64,000 bases of DNA from an uncultured Clostridia bacterium (GCA_934476235.1 CAKSNL010000003.1:62001-126000); one strand, 5' to 3'. Shown: positions 7,463-16,698, counted from the first letter of the stretch. Notes: generated from the letters alone by a model not told the origin. Numbers and translations: made by a program.

Positions 7463-9220
7463 GTGGATTTTTTTAGTTTTTTGACCCTGCTCGGAGGATT
7501 GGCTCTCTTTCTTTACGGAATGGACATGATGGGGGACGGGCTTAAAAAGCTCGCCGGCGGAAAGCTTGAGTCGATACTCGCGAGACTTACGAAAAACCGT
7601 TTCAACGGCTTTTTGCTGGGTCTTTGCGTCACGGCGATAATTCAGTCGTCCTCCGCGACGACGGTAATGTTAGTCGGCTTCGTAAACTCAGGCATTATGA
7701 AGCTTTCGCAGACGATTTCGATAATCATGGGCGCCAACGTCGGCACGACCGTGACGGCGTGGATTTTGAGCTTATCGGGAATTGACGGGGGCGAGGTATT
7801 TTTGTTAAAGCTCTTAAAGCCGTCAAGCTTCACGCCTGTGCTTGCGGTAATCGGCGTCGCAATCATGATGTTTTCCAAAAAGGATAAAAGAAGAGACATG
7901 GGCATGATTTTGGTGGGCTTTGCCGTTTTGATGTTCGGAATGGAGACGATGAGCTCTTCAGTGTCGGGACTTAAGGACGACCCGGGCTTTGCGCACCTTC
8001 TTGTCATGTTTCAGAACCCCGTTATGGGTATTTTAATGGGAACTGTTTTAACGGTGATAATTCAGTCGTCCTCCGCGTCCGTCGGCATACTTCAGGCGCT
8101 TGCAATCTCCGCGCAGATTCCCTATGCCACGGCGATACCTATAATTCTGGGTCAGAACATCGGAACCACGATAACGCCCATTTTATCGGCAATAAGCGGA
8201 AACAGGGAGGCAAAACGCGTCGCTTTCGCGTGCCTTTTCATAAAAATGCTCGGCGTCATAATCGTCACGCCGGTATTCTACCTTTTAAATAGCTTTATAG
8301 GCTTTGCGTTCATGGCGTCAGACTGTTATGTCACGCCCTTAAACATCGCGGTCGTGCACACGCTCTTTAACATTATAACGACGGTTATTTTGATTCCGTT
8401 CACCAAGGTTATCGAAAACACGGTTAAAAAGATCGTGCGCGGAAAGAAAACGAAGATTGACGTTTTGGATACCTTGGACGACAGATTTATTGACGTTCCG
8501 GCGTTCGCGGTTGAGAAGTGCCGCGAGCTTGTCGACAATATGGCGAATATTGCGCGCGACGCATACGAGAAGGCAACCGGGCTTTTGACCGACTATGACG
8601 AGGACGTTATCGCGAAGGTGTCCGAATCAGAAAAAGAGATTGACCGCTACGAGGACAAGATAAGCACCTACCTTGTCAAGGTCTCGGCGCAGAACCTTTC
8701 GGACAGGGACTCGCGCGAGGTTTCGGAGCTACTTCACTGCATCGGCGATATCGAAAGAATATCCGACCACGCGGTAAATATCTGCGAGGCGATAACGGAA
8801 ATTCACGATAAGAATATAGAGTTTTCGAATGATGCGATTCATGATATCACGGTAATATCGGACGCGACACGCGAGGTATTGAATCTTGCCGTCAGCGCTC
8901 TTTGCGGGGAGGACCTTTCCGTTGCCAAGGAGGTTGAGCCTTTAGAGCAGGTAATCGACCGCCTTAAAAGAAAGATTAAGAATAACCACATAAAGCGCCT
9001 TCAGGACGGCGGCTGCACGGTCGAGCTCGGCTTCATTTTATCGGACCTTTTAACAAATTACGAGCGCATAGCCGACCACTGCTCCAACATCGCGGTCTGC
9101 ATCCTCGAAACGGCGAACGGAACGTTTGAGCCCCACGAATATTTAAACCACGTAAAGTCCGAGGGCGAAAACGAATTTTACGAGCAGTACGACATGTACA
9201 AGAAAAAATATACTTTATAA
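7463..9220 (+). CDS. Na+/phosphate cotransporter family protein with PhoU-like tail
   Basis: This 585-residue membrane protein has the two-part layout of bacterial NptA/YjbB-type Na/Pi cotransporters. The N-terminal half (about 1-320) carries about eight hydrophobic segments and two inverted QSSSA motifs, IIQSSSATTVM and IIQSSSASVGI. Each is followed by a conserved GANVGTT or GQNIGTT element; these pairs form the substrate site in the SLC34 family. The cytosolic tail (about 340-570) is a helical PhoU-like domain with ERISDHAVNI and ERIADHCSNI repeats. It imports or exports phosphate using the sodium gradient, and the tail probably regulates it. Start is GTG 7463 after GAGGAG. It has its own promoter and stands alone. 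Confidence 0.93.
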   Translation: MDFFSFLTLLGGLALFLYGMDMMGDGLKKLAGGKLESILARLTKNRFNGFLLGLCVTAIIQSSSATTVMLVGFVNSGIMKLSQTISIIMGANVGTTVTAWILSLSGIDGGEVFLLKLLKPSSFTPVLAVIGVAIMMFSKKDKRRDMGMILVGFAVLMFGMETMSSSVSGLKDDPGFAHLLVMFQNPVMGILMGTVLTVIIQSSSASVGILQALAISAQIPYATAIPIILGQNIGTTITPILSAISGNREAKRVAFACLFIKMLGVIIVTPVFYLLNSFIGFAFMASDCYVTPLNIAVVHTLFNIITTVILIPFTKVIENTVKKIVRGKKTKIDVLDTLDDRFIDVPAFAVEKCRELVDNMANIARDAYEKATGLLTDYDEDVIAKVSESEKEIDRYEDKISTYLVKVSAQNLSDRDSREVSELLHCIGDIERISDHAVNICEAITEIHDKNIEFSNDAIHDITVISDATREVLNLAVSALCGEDLSVAKEVEPLEQVIDRLKRKIKNNHIKRLQDGGCTVELGFILSDLLTNYERIADHCSNIAVCILETANGTFEPHEYLNHVKSEGENEFYEQYDMYKKKYTL

Positions 9221-9227
9221 AAAAAAT

Positions 9228-9258
9228 TGCAACCTTTCGGCAGCTTTTTAAGTATTAT
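9228..9258 (+). promoter_or_regulatory. Candidate ECF-sigma autoregulatory promoter
   Basis: TGCAACC at 9228-9234 resembles the AAC-core -35 of ECF-dependent promoters. A T-rich spacer and TAAGTATTAT follow, 22 bases before the sigma gene start at 9280. No sigma-A promoter is apparent in the 59-base gap, which supports autoregulation. The exact -10 is uncertain. Confidence 0.45.
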
Positions 9259-9279
9259 ATATGAAGGGAGGAAATTCCT

Positions 9280-9771
9280 ATGCAGAAAACTGTCGGCGCC
9301 GACGTTTTTAAGCATAAAATGACAGAAAAATATTTCGACACGGTATATAGGCTCGCGCTTTCAAGGACGAAGGACACAGAGCACGCATCTGATGTGACGC
9401 AGGACGTGTTCTTAAAATACATAAAGTCCGACAAGGATTTCGAATCGGAAGAGCATATAAAGGCGTGGCTCATAAGAGTTACGATAAACTGTTCAAACAG
9501 TCTCTTCACATCGTCGTGGTATAAAAATACCGCGCCTTTGACCGAGGACATTAAGTTCGAGACGGAGGAAAAGAGCGACGTGTACTATGCCGTTGCCCGC
9601 CTTCCTTTAAAGTACCGCACGGCGATCCATTTGTTCTATTATGAGGATATGAGCATTTCGGACATCGCACAGGCGACAAATCAAAAGGAAACAACTGTAA
9701 AAAGTCAGTTGAAGCGGGGCAGGGATATGCTTAAAAAAGCGCTGAAAGGAGGAAACGTCTATGAATTTTAA
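9280..9771 (+). CDS. ECF (extracytoplasmic function) RNA polymerase sigma factor
   Basis: The product has 163 residues, the usual size of a group IV sigma factor. Region 2 (about 8-75) includes DTVYRLALSRTKDTEHASDVTQ, split in the family as Y-R-x-A-x-x-x-x-x-D-A-E-D. Region 4 (about 105-158) has LPLKYRTAIHLFYYEDMSIS and a helix-turn-helix ending VKSQLKRGR. The ATG at 9280 follows GAAGGGAGG. It overlaps the next gene by 11 bases, the classic arrangement of sigma and anti-sigma. It probably responds to envelope stress and controls its own operon, which ends in a surface protein. The signal is unknown. Confidence 0.92.
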   Translation: MQKTVGADVFKHKMTEKYFDTVYRLALSRTKDTEHASDVTQDVFLKYIKSDKDFESEEHIKAWLIRVTINCSNSLFTSSWYKNTAPLTEDIKFETEEKSDVYYAVARLPLKYRTAIHLFYYEDMSISDIAQATNQKETTVKSQLKRGRDMLKKALKGGNVYEF

Positions 9772-10801
9772 GGATGTATATAAAGCCGCGAATGACGATA
9801 TAAAGGGCGACAGGGAAATATTAAAGAGCATTCTTGACGGGTCTTTTACTCCGAAAAAGAAAAAGAGCCCGGCAAAAATTGTTTACGCGTTCGGCTCTAT
9901 TGCCGCGGCGGCAGTGCTTTTGGTTACGGTTACATATATGCCGGACATTAAAAATACGCCGGACGAGGCGGCGCCGTCTGCCGTGACGGCTAAATCGGCA
10001 GATTCCGACACGGTAAAGGAAAGCGACGAAGTGATGTTTGGAAGCGCCGATGACGGAGGGGATAAAAGCGATAACCCAACCGCCGACGCAGAGCCTGAAA
10101 ACGGGCGAAAGGCTGAGAAAACGGCGCCTCCGGTAAATGAGGATAATGCTCCCGAGGTGAAAAATGACGCTATAGCACCCATTGTGCCCGAAGTGAAGGA
10201 AAACACAAAGACTCCCGATGAAAACGCGGTAGAGAGCAACCCCATGATCGCTTCATCACTCGCACCCGAGACTGAAAAAAAAGAAATAAAGGTCAAAGAG
10301 GAAAATATATCAACTTTTGCGGCGGACGCTGTAAAAGAGAAAAATATAACGACCTTTGCGGCGGACGCCGAAAAAGAGGAAGAACCCAAGGAAAAGACCG
10401 CATCCGGATCATCAGCAAGAGGCGGCGGGGGAGCGGCAAACAGCTTCCTTGAGGAGGTAAAAGTCCCCGTTGACGAATTTTTCACCCTTCTGGGCTTTAA
10501 TAAGGAAAGACTTTCGCTTTCGGGCTATGAGTTAAAAATGCCCGATGAGGCAAGTGTGATTTTTGACGGGGAAGGCGCGGCGTTTTCCGGGAGCGCGGAG
10601 TTTTATCTTACAGCGGGGGACTCGCACATTTCAGTCACCTTATCAAAGGGGAGCGAGGCGATTGAAAAGACGGTCACGGTAACGGACGGCATCGTGAGCG
10701 CATATGCCGATAACGGCAAGGTAAGCGCATATGTTTCGGCGCTCAATGTAACAGAGGAGACGGTTTCGGACTACATGGATAAAATTATGAAGGAGGAGTA
10801 A
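9761..10801 (+). CDS. Putative membrane-anchored anti-sigma factor
   Basis: The product has 346 residues. A short cytoplasmic N-terminus of about 45 residues has a basic end (SFTPKKKKSPAK). One membrane helix follows (about 46-65, IVYAFGSIAAAAVLLVTVTY). A long acidic, low-complexity extracellular linker (about 70-225) carries the near-duplicate ISTFAADAVKE and ITTFAADAEKE. A compact C-terminal domain (about 230-346) completes it. Position, overlap with the ECF sigma gene and topology indicate an anti-sigma factor that tethers the sigma factor. No ZAS zinc motif (HxxxCxxC) is present, so this is inferred from context. The linker suggests spanning of the thick cell wall. Other bitopic stress sensors are possible. 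Confidence 0.6.
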   Translation: MNFKDVYKAANDDIKGDREILKSILDGSFTPKKKKSPAKIVYAFGSIAAAAVLLVTVTYMPDIKNTPDEAAPSAVTAKSADSDTVKESDEVMFGSADDGGDKSDNPTADAEPENGRKAEKTAPPVNEDNAPEVKNDAIAPIVPEVKENTKTPDENAVESNPMIASSLAPETEKKEIKVKEENISTFAADAVKEKNITTFAADAEKEEEPKEKTASGSSARGGGGAANSFLEEVKVPVDEFFTLLGFNKERLSLSGYELKMPDEASVIFDGEGAAFSGSAEFYLTAGDSHISVTLSKGSEAIEKTVTVTDGIVSAYADNGKVSAYVSALNVTEETVSDYMDKIMKEE

Positions 10802-10803
10802 AT

Positions 10804-12849
10804 ATGAAAAGGATTTTTGCACTGGCACTGGCAATCACTGTTTTGTTCTCATTCGCTTCCTTCGCAATGGGAACGGATAAGACGGAAGAAGTTTTGGCGT
10901 CGGTCAAGGAGAGGATCCCGGGAACGGACAGTTTTGACACGTTTGATAACAACTCCGAAAGAGAATATGACGGCAGAACGCTCTATCATTTTTCATGGTA
11001 TAATAAGGCGGGCGGCAGAAACATTGATGTCACCGTAACGGGTGACGGGGTCATCACCTCCTACTATGTGTATGATTCGGAAAATGACTCGGAGGAGAGA
11101 AAGCCCACGTTAAACCGCCCCTCGTCGGAGGAGATGCTTCCCAGGGCGCAGGCACTGGTTGACGCACTCAATCCCTCGCTCGGCACGATCGTTGCCGAGA
11201 AGAGACAGGGGCATGACTATATCTACGATTACGGTTATTCCTACAGACTCCGCCATAAGGAAAACGGCATAAACGTGTCGGGCGATACCGGTTTTGTAAG
11301 ACTGAATTCCGACGCGACCGAGATCTTAAGCTATGACATAAGCTACACCGAGGGACTTACATATCCCGCAGCAAGCGGCGCAATAACTCCCGATGACGCA
11401 AAGAAGGCGTTTTCAGAGAAGATCGGCATGAAGCTTTCCTATAAAGTGAAGTATGAAGACAGGAAAAAGACCGCGTACCTTTCATACATGCCCGATAAGC
11501 CGGAGTATTATATCGACGCGGTAACCGGCGAGGCAATAAAGCCCAACATCTACTCCGACCGGTTCAAAGGTATGGGCGGCGCGACTGAAAATGCGGCAGC
11601 GTATGATTTGGAAAGCGGCGCAAAGAAAAGTTTTTCCGAGGCAGAAAAGGAGGAACTTGGCAATCTTTCAAACCTCATAACAAAAGAGGAGGCACGCGCC
11701 GCGGTCGATAAGACAAAGCTTATCGAAATTCCTTCCGACGCGGTAACGAACATCACTCTTGAAAAGGACTATTACTACACGGATAAGTATTGCTACAGGC
11801 TGTACTATAGCGGTAAGGATTTCTGGGCTTCCGCGGCGGTGGACGCGAAGGACGGCACTATAATCTCGTTATACGCAAACTCTGAGGCGCACTCGAAGGA
11901 CGAAAAGAAGCTTTCGAAAGACGAGCTTTCAAAGCTTGCGGGCACAATGCTTGAAACTCTCTGCCCCGGAAAGACGGGCGATGGAAAAGCTTTCCGTCCC
12001 GAGGAAAACGAGAGCGCGTCCGACTTTAACTATGTAAGATACGTAAATGACATCCCGGTTGAATTTAACTCGGTTTCGCTCGGCTTGGACGAGGTAACCG
12101 GCAAGCTCAGCTATTATTACATCTCGGAGGACGATATCGCGTTCCCGCCGGCTGACGGCGTGATAGGCGCATCTGCGGCAGCTGAGAAGATGTTTGAAAA
12201 TAACTCCTACGAGCTTTTGTACATTCCCGTAATCTCCAAGGAGGGCTTAATGAGCCCCGACACGTCGGTTCTGGTTTACTCGGTAAACGGAAACAAGACG
12301 GAGATTGACGCGGCAACCGGCGCACCGGTCAACACCTACGAGCGCGAAACGGTCGGCGAGTATTCGGACATTTCGGGTCACTGGGCGGAAAACGCGATAA
12401 AGACTCTGGCGCGCTTCGGCATCGGCTTTTCGGAAAGCGAGTTTAAGCCGGATGCCGAGATCACCGAAAAGGAATTTATCACACTTATCATGAGCGCGGT
12501 ATCGGACAATTCGCCCATCTGCATCACAAAGTCCGTGATCGATAATTTCAGCAATCATGTGCCCGTCTCGCGCGGAATACTTAAAAAAGGCGAGGAGGCG
12601 ACCGATAACGCCGTAACGCGTTCCAAAGCGGCTCTCTGGTTCGCACGCGCAATGGGCTACGGCGACATTGCGGAGCTTTACCGGATATTTGTGACACCGT
12701 TTTCAGATGTGACGGAAAATATCGGCGCGGTCGCGATCTTGTCCGGTCTCGGCGTTCTTAACGGAACCGGCGATAACACCTTCAGCCCGAACGCACACTT
12801 GACCCGTGCCTCCGCGGCAATGATGATCTATAATTATTACAATAAGTAA
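10804..12849 (+). CDS. Secreted YcdB/YcdC-domain protein with S-layer homology (SLH) repeats
   Basis: This 681-residue protein starts three bases after the putative anti-sigma gene, behind AAGGAGG. A signal peptide (about 1-22) is followed by two YcdB/YcdC-type repeats (about 30-240 and 270-510), recognisable by EYYIDAVTGEAIKP-like and KTEIDAATGAPVN strands. SLH modules (about 515-681) end it, with SDISGHWAENAIKTLARFGI and a last repeat ending LTRASAAMMIYNYYNK. SLH domains bind secondary cell-wall polymers, so the protein is probably held on the cell surface. YcdB domains are structural, of unknown function. It is the likely output, or the sensor partner, of the ECF sigma operon. Confidence 0.85.
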   Translation: MKRIFALALAITVLFSFASFAMGTDKTEEVLASVKERIPGTDSFDTFDNNSEREYDGRTLYHFSWYNKAGGRNIDVTVTGDGVITSYYVYDSENDSEERKPTLNRPSSEEMLPRAQALVDALNPSLGTIVAEKRQGHDYIYDYGYSYRLRHKENGINVSGDTGFVRLNSDATEILSYDISYTEGLTYPAASGAITPDDAKKAFSEKIGMKLSYKVKYEDRKKTAYLSYMPDKPEYYIDAVTGEAIKPNIYSDRFKGMGGATENAAAYDLESGAKKSFSEAEKEELGNLSNLITKEEARAAVDKTKLIEIPSDAVTNITLEKDYYYTDKYCYRLYYSGKDFWASAAVDAKDGTIISLYANSEAHSKDEKKLSKDELSKLAGTMLETLCPGKTGDGKAFRPEENESASDFNYVRYVNDIPVEFNSVSLGLDEVTGKLSYYYISEDDIAFPPADGVIGASAAAEKMFENNSYELLYIPVISKEGLMSPDTSVLVYSVNGNKTEIDAATGAPVNTYERETVGEYSDISGHWAENAIKTLARFGIGFSESEFKPDAEITEKEFITLIMSAVSDNSPICITKSVIDNFSNHVPVSRGILKKGEEATDNAVTRSKAALWFARAMGYGDIAELYRIFVTPFSDVTENIGAVAILSGLGVLNGTGDNTFSPNAHLTRASAAMMIYNYYNK

Positions 12850-12855
12850 AAAAGT

Positions 12856-12885
12856 ATCCGGCAGAGCCTTGAGCTCTGCCGGATT
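12856..12885 (+). terminator. Terminator of the ECF sigma operon
   Basis: A perfect 12-bp stem, ATCCGGCAGAGC/GCTCTGCCGGAT, with loop CTTGA is followed by TTATTCTT. It begins six bases after the stop codon of the SLH protein. Confidence 0.88.
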
Positions 12886-12967
12886 TATTCTTATATTGAC
12901 CCTGCAGGCGAAATTGTAACTGCGAAAATGCTTGAGAGCGGCGAAGGCGGTGCGAAAACCGGGCTCG

Positions 12968-13183
12968 CTAAAATGCTTCGGGAATATGACCGGTGCCGGA
13001 ATATTCGTTTTGTTTTCTGTATTTCAGCGGAGTGATTCCGAATTCTTTTTTGAAAAGCTTTATAAAATAGCCGACGTTTTCAAAACCGCATTTCATGGAT
13101 ATGTCAAGGATGGTGTAACTATTATTTCTCAAAAGCTCGGTCGACATATTTATTAATTCTTCGCTTTTTTTCTTGCACTTCAT
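12968..13183 (-). pseudogene. Remnant of an AraC-family regulator (DNA-binding half only)
   Basis: About 71 codons remain. The stretch ILDISMKCGFENVGYFIKLF followed by KKEFGITPLKYRK is the second helix-turn-helix and signature of an AraC-family protein. The first helix-turn-helix and the whole sensing domain are missing. Upstream on the same strand lies the terminator at 13248-13283, so no normal promoter or 5' part exists. The preceding ATG (13183) lacks a good ribosome site. It is best read as a decayed 3' fragment. Translation of a free HTH peptide cannot be excluded. Confidence 0.75.
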
Positions 13184-13247
13184 CAAAAAATCTTGCTTTT
13201 ATAATGCATGTGGCAGTTTTGCGCATTACTTTTCGCAAATAAAATAT

Positions 13248-13283
13248 AAAAGCACTGTAACCTTAAGGTTACAGTGCTTTTTT
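13248..13283. terminator. Bidirectional terminator after the ilvBN-rlmD operon
   Basis: A 15-bp stem, AAAGCACTGTAACC with GGTTACAGTGCTTT, has a TTAA loop and T-rich sequence on both sides. It lies about 45 bases beyond the rlmD stop (minus strand). Confidence 0.85.
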
Positions 13284-13327
13284 CGCAAAACCGATACTTT
13301 CTTATCACGGGGCGCAAGGTGCTTTTT

Positions 13328-14653
13328 TTATCTTTCCAAAAGCGCAATAGTCTCCACATGGTGCGTGAAGGGGAACATGTCAAAGGGGAAGACCTTGGAG
13401 AGCGAATATTCGCCCGATAGCTTTTTAACGTCGCGCGCCAGTGTCGCCGGGTCGCACGAAACATAGACTATTTTTTCTGGCTTGATGGATGAGAGCATTT
13501 TAATAAGCCCGTCCCCGCAGCCCTTTCTCGGCGGGTCGAGAACGACCGAGGAGGGGATAACGCCCTCCTTTACAAGGCGCGGGGCCTCCTTTTCCGCCTC
13601 GCCCAAAATGATTTCGGCGTTGGTGATTCCGGCGCGGCGAAGGCTTTCTTTTGCGCTTTTCACGGCGGAGGGAACTATCTCGACGCCGATGACGCGCCCG
13701 GCATGCTTTGAAAGCGCCGCGGTAAGCGTGCCGGCTCCGCAGTAAAGGTCAAACACCGTTTCGCCGCCCTTTAAGGCGGCAAGCTTCACCGCCTTGTTAT
13801 AAAGCCGCTCGGTTAAAAATCTGTTGACCTGGAAAAACGAGTCGGGATAAATGTCAAAATCCGTGCCGCAGAGGCGGTCGGTGATATGGTCGCTCCCGAA
13901 AACGATAAAGGACTCATCGCCCAAAATCTTATTTGTTCCGCTCCCGTTTATGTTTAAGATAAGCCCCGTAACGCCGCAGCAGGAAAGCTGCTCCTTTAAG
14001 GGCTTAAGGTTTACCTTTTTTGCGGCGATAACCGTCGCCAAAATCCCGCCGGTATGGGCGGAGAGCCTTGTGTATATATGGCGGATAACGCCGGTTTTCG
14101 TTACCGGGTCGTAAGGCTCTGCTCCGATGCTCTTAAGATAGGAAAGTATCGCGTTTGTGACCTCTTTTGCCTCGGGACTTCCGAGAACGCAGCCGGGAAC
14201 GCTCACCTTGTCGTTAGAGCGCGGCTTGTACATCGCGGGGGTGTAGTCGGGATATACCGGCATCTGCATTTTGTTTCTGTAATAAAGGTCCTGCGCGCCC
14301 TCGGTTTCCGCGACCGGAAAGTCGATTCCGGCTATGCGGGAAAGAGCGTCTTTAACCTTCTGCCTTTTAAAATACGCGCGCTCCTTTTCGCTCATGTGCA
14401 TAATGGCGCACCCGCCGCATGAGTGAAAATGGGGGCAGACGGGCTCAATCCTTTCGGGAGAGGGGGTTAAAACATCAATGCATTTACCGTAACCGAAGGT
14501 TTTTCCTGCCTTTAATATTTTGATCCTTACGATATCGCCGCGCACGGTCTCGGGAATGAAAACCGGATAGTGCCCGATTTTTGCGACTCCCGCACCCTCG
14601 GACGTGTACGATAAAACGGGGCATGTGAATTCGTCATTTTTAACTATGTCCAT
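13328..14653 (-). CDS. rlmD: 23S rRNA (uracil-C5)-methyltransferase, RlmD/RlmCD type
   Basis: This 441-residue protein of the TrmA/RumA family methylates C5 of uridine in 23S rRNA using SAM. An N-terminal TRAM domain (about 5-62) is followed by a [4Fe-4S] cysteine set (CPHFHSCGGCAIMH near residue 93). The methyltransferase core has the SAM motif VFDLYCGAGTLT, then VVLDPPRKGCG, and the catalytic motif IVYVSCDPATLARD. The paralogue could be RlmCD (two sites) as in Gram-positives; sequence alone does not decide this. It starts one base inside the ilvN stop (TAATG) and is the last gene of the ilvBN operon. That is an unusual metabolic partner and may reflect readthrough convenience. Confidence 0.9.
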   Translation of the reverse strand: MDIVKNDEFTCPVLSYTSEGAGVAKIGHYPVFIPETVRGDIVRIKILKAGKTFGYGKCIDVLTPSPERIEPVCPHFHSCGGCAIMHMSEKERAYFKRQKVKDALSRIAGIDFPVAETEGAQDLYYRNKMQMPVYPDYTPAMYKPRSNDKVSVPGCVLGSPEAKEVTNAILSYLKSIGAEPYDPVTKTGVIRHIYTRLSAHTGGILATVIAAKKVNLKPLKEQLSCCGVTGLILNINGSGTNKILGDESFIVFGSDHITDRLCGTDFDIYPDSFFQVNRFLTERLYNKAVKLAALKGGETVFDLYCGAGTLTAALSKHAGRVIGVEIVPSAVKSAKESLRRAGITNAEIILGEAEKEAPRLVKEGVIPSSVVLDPPRKGCGDGLIKMLSSIKPEKIVYVSCDPATLARDVKKLSGEYSLSKVFPFDMFPFTHHVETIALLER

Positions 14654-15150
14654 TAATTGTCCTCCAGACTTAAATCTCCGCGCTCGATTGCCATAAGCCC
14701 GCTTCTTACCACCTCGATGATGCCGAAAGGCTCGGCTAAGGACAAAAATGCGTCGGTCTTCTCCGTCGTCCCCGCGATAAGAATAGTGAGAGCGTCGCGC
14801 CTTGCGTCAATCACCGAGGCGCGGAAAATTTCGGAAAGCTCAAGTAACTTTGCCCTGTCGGCACCGGAGGCGGAAAGCTTTATAAAGCAAAGCTCGCGCC
14901 CGACGGTGGACTCTGGCGAAAGCTCCTTTACCGAGAGCACGTCCACAAGCTTTTCAAGCTGGCTCGTTATCTGGCAGACCGTGTGTTCATCGCCGTTTAA
15001 CGTGATGGTAATGCGCGAAACGCCTTCGCGCTCCGTGGTGCCCACGCTGAGCGACTCTATGTTAAAGCCGCGGCGCGCGTAGAGCCCCGTTATTTTGTTA
15101 AGCACACCCGTTTTATTTAAAACGAGCACCGCTAAAATGTGCCTGTTCAT
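14653..15150 (-). CDS. ilvN: Acetolactate synthase small (regulatory) subunit
   Basis: The product has 165 residues. An N-terminal ACT domain begins RHILAVLVLNKTGVLNKITG, followed by the classic RRGFNIESLSVG. The C-terminal ALS_ss_C domain spans about 85-160. It binds valine and confers feedback inhibition on the catalytic subunit IlvB, encoded just upstream with an 11-base gap. The ATG at 15150 follows AAGGGGGA. The pair performs the first common step of valine, leucine and isoleucine synthesis. Other ilv or leu genes are not in this window. Confidence 0.93.
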   Translation of the reverse strand: MNRHILAVLVLNKTGVLNKITGLYARRGFNIESLSVGTTEREGVSRITITLNGDEHTVCQITSQLEKLVDVLSVKELSPESTVGRELCFIKLSASGADRAKLLELSEIFRASVIDARRDALTILIAGTTEKTDAFLSLAEPFGIIEVVRSGLMAIERGDLSLEDN

Positions 15151-15161
15151 TTTTATCCCCC

Positions 15162-16679
15162 TTAAAATGCGCTCTCTGAAATGTCCGAGCGCACGTCGAC
15201 GATAAAGCCCCCGTCAAAATCAAAAGCCTCTTTAATAACGCGCGAAACGTCCTTTTCGGACGAAAGATAAGCATAACCGAACCCGTACGATGCGGCAAGC
15301 GCATTTAAATCCGGCATGCCGGATAAGGAGACGGAGACGTGGTTTTTATTATACAATCGTTCCTGAAGCTCATATATCATGCCGAGCCCCGAGTTATTTA
15401 ATACGGCGATTTTCACGTTGAGGCGGTTTTGCGCGATCACGTAAAGCTCGGAAAGCGCCATGTTAAAGCCCCCGTCGCCCGTGAAGGCGAAGGCAGAGCC
15501 CGAATGGGCGGCGGCGCCGATTGCGGCGGGCACGGAAAAGCCCATTGACCCGAGACCGGAGGAGAAAACCGCCTTTTTGCCGGAAAGAGAGCGAAGGGCA
15601 AATATCATGTTCTGCCCGACGTCCAGTGTCACGGGAATGTCAAGCCGGGAAACGCCCTCGGCAAGATGGGAAAAAAGGTTCTTTCTTTTTTCCTCGCCGC
15701 GATGAGCAAAAAGGCTGCGCTTTTTAATGAGCGGGATAAGGATATCTAATGCCTTTCCGGCATCGGACAAAATGTCATAAGACTCAATGTTTTTTGAAAG
15801 CTCCGCCTTGTCGATATCAATGTGGATGGCTTTCTTTATTTTTGATGTCAGCGTGCGTTCCGTCGTCCTCGCGCCGATGATAACTACAAGGTCGCTGTCT
15901 TTTAACGCACTGTTCGCCTCGGCGGTGCCGTAAATTCCCGCCATGCCGAGGTTAAATTCATCGGGCGGAATAAGCCCGGATGAATTCATCGTGAGCGCGA
16001 CGGGATAGCCCGCCCCGCCGAGCTTTATTATTCGGTCAATAGAATTTTTCACTCCGCCGCCGGCTAAAATAACCGGGCGATGAGCTGCATTTATCATCTC
16101 TGCCGCCCCGGCTATCCTTTCTTTATCGGGCGCAAAATCGCACCTGTAGCCGGGAAGCTTTATTCCGCCGCCGGGGAATGAAATGTCGGCATTTTGAATG
16201 TCTAAAGGAAGGTCAATAAGAACCGGACCGCAGCGCCCGGTGGAGGCTAAGAAAAACGCCTCGTCAATGCACTGCCCGACGGATTCGGGCTCCTTTACAA
16301 GATAGCTGTATTTTAAAAACGGCGCCGCGGCACCGGTGATGTCCGCCTCCTGAAACGCGTCCGTCCCTATCATGTACGAGGGGACCTGACCGGAGAAAAC
16401 CACGAGGGGCACCGAATCCGCCCACGCGTTCGCGATTCCGCTTATCATGTTCACCGCTCCCGGTCCGCTTGTGACAAAGCAGACTCCCGTTTTCCCGGAA
16501 ACCGAAGAAAAGCCTGCCGCCTCCATTGCGGAAAACTGTTCGTTCCCGCTCATGATATGGCGTATCGGGCTTTTGCCGAGCTCGTCATATAACGGCGCGA
16601 TGTTCGCGCCCGGATAGCCGAACACGCATGTAACGCCGTGCTCTTTTAATTTTTCGATAACTGCCTTGGCACATTTCAT
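15162..16679 (-). CDS. ilvB: Acetolactate synthase large (catalytic) subunit
   Basis: The product has 505 residues from the ATG at 16679. A longer in-frame extension upstream is AT-rich, hydrophobic and contains the promoter, so it is rejected. The thiamine-diphosphate enzyme layout is complete. The PYR domain has FGYPGANIAPLYDEL and the catalytic Glu in SGNEQ. The central domain spans about 185-320. The PP domain carries the ThDP motif GDGGFNMALSEL...NNSG. It condenses pyruvate with pyruvate or 2-ketobutyrate. At about 505 residues it is somewhat shorter than typical IlvB (about 550), and its SGNEQ replaces the common RHEQG, so it is a diverged version. Adjacent ilvN supports the assignment. 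Confidence 0.88.
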   Translation of the reverse strand: MKCAKAVIEKLKEHGVTCVFGYPGANIAPLYDELGKSPIRHIMSGNEQFSAMEAAGFSSVSGKTGVCFVTSGPGAVNMISGIANAWADSVPLVVFSGQVPSYMIGTDAFQEADITGAAAPFLKYSYLVKEPESVGQCIDEAFFLASTGRCGPVLIDLPLDIQNADISFPGGGIKLPGYRCDFAPDKERIAGAAEMINAAHRPVILAGGGVKNSIDRIIKLGGAGYPVALTMNSSGLIPPDEFNLGMAGIYGTAEANSALKDSDLVVIIGARTTERTLTSKIKKAIHIDIDKAELSKNIESYDILSDAGKALDILIPLIKKRSLFAHRGEEKRKNLFSHLAEGVSRLDIPVTLDVGQNMIFALRSLSGKKAVFSSGLGSMGFSVPAAIGAAAHSGSAFAFTGDGGFNMALSELYVIAQNRLNVKIAVLNNSGLGMIYELQERLYNKNHVSVSLSGMPDLNALAASYGFGYAYLSSEKDVSRVIKEAFDFDGGFIVDVRSDISESAF

Positions 16680-16698
16680 TTTTATCACTCCATATATA

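Noticed and set aside
9883..10485. 200-codon open frame on the minus strand
   Set aside because: It is the mirror of the low-complexity acidic linker of the putative anti-sigma gene, has Ser/Ala-rich noise composition and no ribosome site.
13173..13466. 97-codon plus-strand frame
   Set aside because: It crosses the bidirectional terminator and the rlmD 3' end, with no ribosome site or recognisable motif.
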